DNA from: Pseudonocardia acidicola
GTDB lineage: Bacteria > Actinomycetota > Actinomycetes > Mycobacteriales > Pseudonocardiaceae
Assembly: GCF_012911935.1 (NCBI RefSeq)
Contig: NZ_JAAXLA010000060.1
Location: forward strand, 1-43,242
DNA: 43,242 nucleotides
Direction of reading: 5' to 3'
The position numbers were made by a program, and so were the translations under genes. Positions 38,777 through 43,242 of the stretch are shown here, piece after piece (positions within the stretch are counted from its first letter, which is position 1; each line of letters starts with the position of its first letter). The notes beneath the pieces were generated by a model. The model was not told the DNA's origin and did not search any database. It worked only from the letters and a program-made list of their open reading frames with translations.

Positions 38777-40767
38777 CCGGTCCGGCGCCCGACGTCGATC
38801 TGTCGTTGCGGATCGACGCCCCGGTCGAGGTCGCCGTCCAGATCGGCCGGCTCGTGCTGGAGCCCGGCGTGCCCGCCCCTTCCCCGCCCGCACCGGTGAC
38901 GGGACCGTTGATCGGGCGTGCGGCCGCGCTCGCGGCGCTCGACGCGCTCGCGGCGGCCGACCGTCGTCCGCCCGGGGTGCTGCTCTACGGACCGGCCGGC
39001 ATCGGGGCGTCGTCACTGGTGCTCGGGTTCGCCGCCCGCCACGGCCCCACGTTTCCGGGCGGGGTACTGCTCGCCCACCTCGACGACGCCGGTGCGGACC
39101 CGGGGCCGCCCCTGCGCCGGCTGCTGCTCGACCTCGGGCTGACCGACGCCGACATCCCGGCCCGCACGACCGACCGCACGGCGCTGTACCGGTCGCTGCT
39201 CGCGGCCCGTCCCGCCCTGGTGCTGCTGGAGGACGCCCGCTCGGCGGAGCAGGTGCGGGCGTTGCTGCCCGGTGGCGGCTCCTTCGCGATCACCACGGCC
39301 CGCCGCGCGCTACCCGGGCTGGCCGTGGACGACGTCGCGAGCCAGCCGGTGCACGGGCTCCACCACTGCTCGGCGACGGATCTGCTGGGCTCGCACGCAG
39401 ACCGGCCGGCCTGGCGCGATCCGGACCGGTTCGCCGCTGTGGTGCGGCGTTGCCAGGGCTCGCCGCTGGCGCTGCTGCTGATCGCCTGCGGACCGGCCAC
39501 CACCGCCTCGCCCGAGGAGGTGCTCGCCGCGCTGGGCCCGGCCGGGCCGGTCGATCCGGCGCGCGCCGCGGTCACGGCGGCCCGTGTGGCGCTGGCGGCC
39601 ACACCGCCGCAGGCCCGGGACCTGCTGGGGGTCGCCGTCGCGGCCGGGCTCGTGGACCTCGGCGCCCGGACGCTGGCCGCGCTGACCGAGCGTGAGCCCG
39701 CGGCCACGGGCGAGCTGCTCGAGGAGCTGGCCCGGCGCCGGTTGCTGACCCCGGTACCCGGGGCCGCGGGCCGCTTCACCGTGCCCGACCCGGTGCGCCG
39801 GGCGCTGCCGGCGGCCGGGTCCGGTGCAGCGCAGCGGTACCTGGATCTGACCACTGCCCGGTCCGCGGCGGACCCGACCGGATGGTTCGACGCCGAGCAG
39901 CGCAACCTGCTCGCTCGCGCCACGGCGGCGGCGCGGGCCCAGGACCGCGACACTCTGGGCGCGCTCGCCGGGGCCGCGGCGGCGCCGGCCGACGTGGCCT
40001 GGATCGTGGCTCGCGCCGCCGCGGAGACCGCCGCAGCCGGGGACGATGCGAGCGAGGCGGCGATCCGGCTACGCGCGGCGTCGATACACCGCCGCGGCGG
40101 CGCCTGGGGCGACGCACTGCGGGAGGCGGCGCGCGCTCTCGAACTGGCCGAGCGGCTCGGCGATCGGCGGATCGGCGGGCACGCGACGCGGATCGTCGCC
40201 GATGTGCTCGCCGGGCGCGGCGAGCCGGCCGCCGCCGAACGGATGTACCTGACCGCCCGCGACCTGCTCGCCGGCTGCGATCCCGAGCAGCACGCGCACG
40301 CCGTGCGCGGTCTGGGCCAGGTCCACCGCCGGCAGGGCCGGATCGCGGAGGCGCTGGTCGACCTGCGCGCAGCGCTCACCGCCTACCGCCGGCTCGGGCA
40401 CCGCTCCGGCCTCGCGGCGACCTGGCAGGACGTCGCGGAGGCCGAGTGGGAGCGTGGCCACCGGCCCGAAGCGATCGCCGGCTACCGGGCGGCGCTGGCG
40501 AGCCTGGCCGGGGACGGTGACCGGCTGGCGCAGCGCTGGGCGACGCTGGCCGGCGGCGGCCGTCTCCAGGTCGGCGCCGGGCCCGGGGAAGCGGCGGCGG
40601 AGCTCGCCGGGCGGGCGCTGGCCGGGGCCGTCGGCGACGGGGCGGCCGCGCGCGCGATCCGGGCCCTCGCCGCGCTCGGCGAGGGCCCGGCGGACCGGTC
40701 CGGGACCCAGTTGCTGGCCCTGTGCGCACTGGCCGCGGAATCCGGACCGGGCCCGGCCCCGGGCTGA
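38773..40767 (+). CDS. STAND ATPase with TPR-like C-terminus and degenerate P-loop
   Basis: A 664-residue AfsR-like NB-ARC protein. The P-loop position reads LLYGPAGIGASSLVLGF (residues 71-87) with Ala in place of Lys at residue 79; Walker B is LVLLEDAR where the paralogue at 33823 has LLDD. RCQGSPLALLLIACG replaces the GLPL motif. After GWFDAEQRNLLARAT, TPR-like helical repeats run from about residue 425 to 640 (REAARALELAERLGDRR, LRAALTAYRRLGHRSG, IAGYRAALASLAGDG). The N-terminal SLRIDAPVEVAVQIGRLVLE matches the paralogue's N-terminus. It probably senses or scaffolds and does not hydrolyse ATP normally. Confidence 0.85.
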   Translation: MTGPAPDVDLSLRIDAPVEVAVQIGRLVLEPGVPAPSPPAPVTGPLIGRAAALAALDALAAADRRPPGVLLYGPAGIGASSLVLGFAARHGPTFPGGVLLAHLDDAGADPGPPLRRLLLDLGLTDADIPARTTDRTALYRSLLAARPALVLLEDARSAEQVRALLPGGGSFAITTARRALPGLAVDDVASQPVHGLHHCSATDLLGSHADRPAWRDPDRFAAVVRRCQGSPLALLLIACGPATTASPEEVLAALGPAGPVDPARAAVTAARVALAATPPQARDLLGVAVAAGLVDLGARTLAALTEREPAATGELLEELARRRLLTPVPGAAGRFTVPDPVRRALPAAGSGAAQRYLDLTTARSAADPTGWFDAEQRNLLARATAAARAQDRDTLGALAGAAAAPADVAWIVARAAAETAAAGDDASEAAIRLRAASIHRRGGAWGDALREAARALELAERLGDRRIGGHATRIVADVLAGRGEPAAAERMYLTARDLLAGCDPEQHAHAVRGLGQVHRRQGRIAEALVDLRAALTAYRRLGHRSGLAATWQDVAEAEWERGHRPEAIAGYRAALASLAGDGDRLAQRWATLAGGGRLQVGAGPGEAAAELAGRALAGAVGDGAAARAIRALAALGEGPADRSGTQLLALCALAAESGPGPAPG

Positions 40768-40810
40768 GCGCGCCCCGTGCCCGGGCTCCGGCCAGCCGGC
40801 GCCGTCGCGA

Positions 40811-41686
40811 TCACCGCGCGGCGAACACCCCGTCCGGGAAACAGCCCGCCGCGACCAGCGTCCGGACCAGCACGCCACCGAGCTCGGCGAGACGACCGGC
40901 GTCGTCGGCACCCAGGTGGGACCAGGGTCCCGCACCGAGCCGGTCGGTGTCGCCCTCGAGCCGGCGCCGCAGCGCGTCGCCCTCGGCGGTGAGCCCGAGG
41001 CCATCCGGGCCCGAGCCGTCACCGTCGCCGAGCAGGCCCCGTGAGCGCAGCGCGGCGACGGCGCCGTCCCACTGCGCGTCGGACCAGCCACGGCTGGCCT
41101 TGGCGAATGGCACGACGAAGCCCTTGCCGGTCGCGGTGGCCGTCACCAGCGCCTCGATCCCGGTCAGCCCGGCGTCGAGGAGCAGCGCGATGTGCCCGTC
41201 GCCGCGGTGCTCACGCAGGATCGACAGCGCGTGCCAGAGCACCAGGTGCGGCTCGACGGGCCACTCCAGGTCCAGATGCCCGGCGGCCAGCGGGCGGCCC
41301 TGCGGGTCGCACGCCTCGGCCGCTCGCCGGGCGAGGCCCGCGGCCTCGGCGACCGCGGGCGAGGCGACGGTCTCGTCGCCGAGCAGCCGGCGCAGCGCCG
41401 CGTCCGCGGCGGCGAACCGGGCCGCGACGAGCGTCGCTGGATCGGCCAGCTCCCACGCGGCCGGGATGTGCCGGGCGACCAGGTCGGGGTTGAAGTTGTA
41501 GAAGGTCGCCGCGACCACGGAGGCCGACACCGCGCCCATCGGAGCGGCCCGGCCGGCGAAGTAGGTCATCCGGCCCGGCTCGAGTCCGGCACCGGTCAGG
41601 AGCCGCTCGGTCTCGGGGGCGAAGTAGACCATCGCGTGCAACGGCTCGAGGCCGCGCGCGATGCGGCCGGAGGCTTGGGGATCCAC
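40811..41686 (-). CDS. SCO6745/SalK-like family protein
   Basis: A 291-residue mostly helical protein of an actinobacterial family (SCO6745). Hallmarks are ARGLEPLHAMVYFAPETERLL, GRMTYFAGRAAPMGAVSASVV, TFYNFNPDLVARHIPAAW, EPHLVLWHALSILREHRGDGHIALL and FAKASRGWSDAQWDGAVAAL, ending in a winged-helix-like segment (GLTAEGDALRRRLE). Function is not established. Start GTG 41686 follows a TACGGT box by 8 nt. The next gene (a thioredoxin-like ferredoxin) lies 42 bp upstream on the same strand. Confidence 0.85.
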   Translation of the reverse strand: MDPQASGRIARGLEPLHAMVYFAPETERLLTGAGLEPGRMTYFAGRAAPMGAVSASVVAATFYNFNPDLVARHIPAAWELADPATLVAARFAAADAALRRLLGDETVASPAVAEAAGLARRAAEACDPQGRPLAAGHLDLEWPVEPHLVLWHALSILREHRGDGHIALLLDAGLTGIEALVTATATGKGFVVPFAKASRGWSDAQWDGAVAALRSRGLLGDGDGSGPDGLGLTAEGDALRRRLEGDTDRLGAGPWSHLGADDAGRLAELGGVLVRTLVAAGCFPDGVFAAR

Positions 41687-41694
41687 GGGCGCGG

Positions 41695-41700
41695 ACCGTA
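41695..41700 (-). promoter_or_regulatory. -10 box TACGGT for the SCO6745-like gene
   Basis: TACGGT on the minus strand ends 8 nt before GTG 41686, giving a leaderless transcript separate from the ferredoxin gene. Confidence 0.5.
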
Positions 41701-41728
41701 CCGTGATCGCCCGGCGAGCCGCAGCGGC

Positions 41729-42136
41729 TCAGGTCTCCCCGGCCTCGCGGCGGCTGCGCCGGGACGGGGCGAACACGCTCAGGTCCAGCAGGCCCGGCGC
41801 ATCGCTGACCCCCGGCCCGCCGGCCCGGACCCAGGCGACGACCTCGTCGACGGCACCGGGGTCGAGCACCCCGGACAGCCACACCGGCCGGGCCCCGGCC
41901 GCCCGTCCGGCGGGCGACGGCCCGACGACGACCACATTGGATTCCGTGCAGGCGTCCAGGCAGTCGCTGATCCGGACCCGCCCCGCGGTCCCGACGCCGG
42001 CGCGCAGAACGGCGAGCTGGGCGGCGTGATCGACACCGGGGTGCTTGCGCGCGGTGCCGCAACAGCAGCCGCGGCACACCGTGATCGTGCAGCCGGCCGC
42101 ATCGCTCGCATGGCGTTGCGCGACACGACGGCTCAC
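41729..42136 (-). CDS. Thioredoxin-like [2Fe-2S] ferredoxin-domain protein
   Basis: About 135 residues from GTG 42136. The cluster ligands are in CTITVCRGCCCG near residue 20 and VRISDCLDACTESNVVVVGPS, the CxxxC pair of the thioredoxin-like ferredoxin fold. The central region also has DEVVAWVRAGGPG. A C-terminal basic tail follows (APSRRSRREAGE). It probably carries one electron or acts in metal or cofactor metabolism; no partner is apparent nearby. AGGAG 10 nt upstream supports the start, although the frame is open to 42217. Confidence 0.82.
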   Translation of the reverse strand: MSRRVAQRHASDAAGCTITVCRGCCCGTARKHPGVDHAAQLAVLRAGVGTAGRVRISDCLDACTESNVVVVGPSPAGRAAGARPVWLSGVLDPGAVDEVVAWVRAGGPGVSDAPGLLDLSVFAPSRRSRREAGET

Positions 42137-42195
42137 TGTCCACTCACTCCTGACCCGCCGGCCGAGCGCCCGTCGGATCAACCCGGTCGGCTGCA

Positions 42196-42225
42196 TTGAC
42201 GGTGATGCAGGATGCATTTTAGATT
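42196..42225 (+). promoter_or_regulatory. Promoter and operator-like repeats before the hydrolase remnant
   Basis: TTGACG (42196-42201), 18 bp, TAGATT (42220-42225). Overlapping it are TGCAT (42192-42196) and ATGCA (42205-42209) as an inverted pair and the palindrome ATGCAT (42212-42217). The local AT content is higher than in the neighbours. Confidence 0.5.
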
Positions 42226-42292
42226 GCGCCGCAGGTCACAGCACCGGGAGCCCGGCGGTGCGCGCCATCCGGACCCGACGACGAGATGGACC

Positions 42293-42689
42293 ATGGCCCT
42301 GGACGATGCAACCGCCGGCTTCCTGGCGCAGCCGGCCGAGAGCGGGGCCAAGCCCTTGCACGAGATGACTCCCGAGGAGGCACGCAGCCTCGGCGGCATG
42401 CTGCGCGAGCTCTACGGGCCCGGTCCCGAGCTGCCCCGGGTGTCCGACGAGCAGGTGTCCACCTCGGGCGGATCGTCCTTCGGCGTCCGTGTGCTGGTGC
42501 CGAACGACTCTCCTCGCGCTGTGATCGTCTACTACCACGGCGGCGGCTGGGTGATCGGCGCGATCGACGAGTTCGACACGCTCGGCCGGCGACTCGCCGA
42601 GCGAACCGGTGCCGCCGCTGCTCGTCGCGGGGGACAGCGCCGGCGGCAACCTCTCGGCGATCATGGCGCAGCGGGCGGCCGGCACCTGA
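42293..42689 (+). pseudogene. Decayed HSL-family alpha/beta hydrolase
   Basis: From ATG 42293 the frame encodes a normal N-terminal part of a hormone-sensitive-lipase-type esterase (MTPEEARSLGGMLRELYGPG, then VIVYYHGGGWVIGAIDEFDTLGRRLAERTG with the HGGGW oxyanion hole). At about 42603 the reading continues in another frame as VPPLLVAGDSAGGNLSAIMAQ with the GDSAGG nucleophile elbow, then stops at 42689. The roughly 60 residues normally between HGGGW and GDSAGG are mostly gone, and the catalytic Asp and His part is missing. It is thus broken by an internal deletion with frameshift and a 3' truncation. An IS701-type remnant lies just downstream. Confidence 0.8.
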
Positions 42690-42778
42690 GCACGCAGGCC
42701 TCCCCGGCCTGACCGCACCTTCCCTTCAGAACAGGCACGCCCCAACACGCTCCCCCCAGCACTGCGACGGCGCAGGAG

Positions 42779-43037
42779 ACCGGTGTCCCACCGGGCCCGG
42801 TTGAGCAGGTGCTCCCATCCCGTCCGGGCTGGGTTCACCGGCGTGCTCGGCGGTGCTCCAGCAGGTCTTGCGGGGCAGCTCGGCGAGCATCCCGCGCGGG
42901 AACCGGGTGAAGCGTTGCCGGGTCTCGACCCGCCCGAACCGGGCCGCGACCCGATCGAGGAGTTGACCTTCCACGACCGACCACAGGCCGGCCTCTACGC
43001 TGTGGCCCGCGGCCACCGCATCGTCTGGAGTCCACAC
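42779..43037 (-). pseudogene. IS701-type transposase N-terminal remnant
   Basis: On the minus strand, FGRVETRQRFTRFPRGMLAELPRKTCWSTAEHAGE and SPDGM resemble the N-terminus of IS701-family transposases (RVEPRRRAxxYLRGLLxxxxRKNGWQLAEAAG...PDGMQ), here split for brevity. The following EHLLNRARWDTG is found in a different frame around 42779-42815, showing a frameshift. The catalytic DDE part is absent and the terminal repeats cannot be identified. The rest of the 426-bp gap between the hydrolase remnant and the last gene shows no other gene. Confidence 0.7.
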
Positions 43038-43115
43038 AACCCCGGATGATCATGCGGTGGCCGCGCCGCGTTCCCGGCGCCCCCACAGACAACATCACGC
43101 AGTCCGGCTGGAGTA

Positions 43116-43242
43116 CTAGAACAGGTGGTTCTTGCCGCCGAAGACCTCGCTGACCGAGTCGTCGGTGAAGATCCGGCGGATGGAGTCGGCGAGCAGCGGG
43201 GCGCAGGATACGACGTCGATCGTCGACGGCGCGCCCGGCTGC
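43116..43242 (-). CDS. prs: 3' end of ribose-phosphate pyrophosphokinase (partial)
   Basis: The last 41 codons of a gene entering from the right edge. The residues VVSCAPLLADSIRRIFTDD and SVSEVFGGKNHLF resemble the C-terminus of class I PRPP synthetases, which end in a (V/S)xPLLAxAIxRxxxxxSVSxLF pattern. The enzyme makes phosphoribosyl pyrophosphate from ribose 5-phosphate and ATP. Only the tail is visible, so the name rests on this short match; stop TAG at 43116-43118. Confidence 0.65.
   Translation of the reverse strand, partial: QPGAPSTIDVVSCAPLLADSIRRIFTDDSVSEVFGGKNHLF

Noticed and set aside
1..43242. CRISPR arrays, rRNA genes, integrase or prophage modules
   Set aside because: No regularly spaced repeats, no rRNA-like sequence and no phage or integrase genes; the only mobile trace is the IS701-type remnant.

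Overview
The window is very GC-rich DNA with the gene content of a free-living actinomycete. It carries a menaquinone enzyme (MenC), an F420-type LLM oxidoreductase, a Ddn-like deazaflavin protein, oligoribonuclease, a membrane Ser/Thr kinase, STAND ATPases, and many start codons lying 6-9 nt after a TANNNT -10 box, i.e. leaderless genes. Pseudonocardiaceae, possibly Pseudonocardia, is my best guess; no rRNA or marker alignment was possible.

Layout. 1-471: a 127-bp direct repeat (1-127 = 345-471) that makes a chimeric ORF; probably an assembly-graph loop at a contig end, or else a small tandem duplication. 376-5298 (minus): glycolate-oxidase-type FAD enzyme, renalase-like flavoprotein, MenC and a Baeyer-Villiger-type monooxygenase, the last divergent from a TetR gene across a double-palindrome operator. 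6.0-8.3 kb: siderophore-interacting reductase and an SCP2-like thiolase. 8.4-14.3 kb: OmpR-type two-component system followed by a GT2-GtrA transferase and an ArnT-like transferase. The same 11-bp-phased CACAG direct repeat occurs once before the regulator and twice before the transferases, so they look like one regulon. 14.4-21.6 kb: tiny zinc-ribbon ORF, MHS transporter, acyl-CoA synthetase, acyl-CoA dehydrogenase-like protein, M20 amidohydrolase and LLM oxidoreductase. 21.7-27.9 kb: Ser/Thr kinase, YdbS/YdbT-like PH-domain pair, HerA-like ATPase, orn, tRNA-His and tRNA-Lys. 28.1-32.1 kb: asparaginase, DedA, carboxylesterase, Ddn-like protein and ABM protein. 32.1-33.6 kb: an IlvM-like ACT gene behind a short leader peptide with three Ile codons (a candidate attenuator), and TerC.

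33.8-40.8 kb is the most unusual part: two paralogous STAND ATPases flank a minus-strand operon (Crp-type cNMP-binding regulator, dynamin-like GTPase, small unknown protein) that is divergent from a plus-strand pair (class III cyclase homologue plus the second STAND/TPR protein). The dynamin-like protein and the second STAND protein have both lost the P-loop Lys (G-A-S in place of G-K-S/T); the first STAND protein keeps it but lacks the C-terminal repeats. I infer a nucleotide-linked signalling or conflict module.

40.8-43.2 kb: SCO6745-like protein, thioredoxin-like [2Fe-2S] ferredoxin, a decayed HSL-family hydrolase, an IS701-type transposase remnant, and the 3' end of a probable PRPP synthetase gene running off the right edge.
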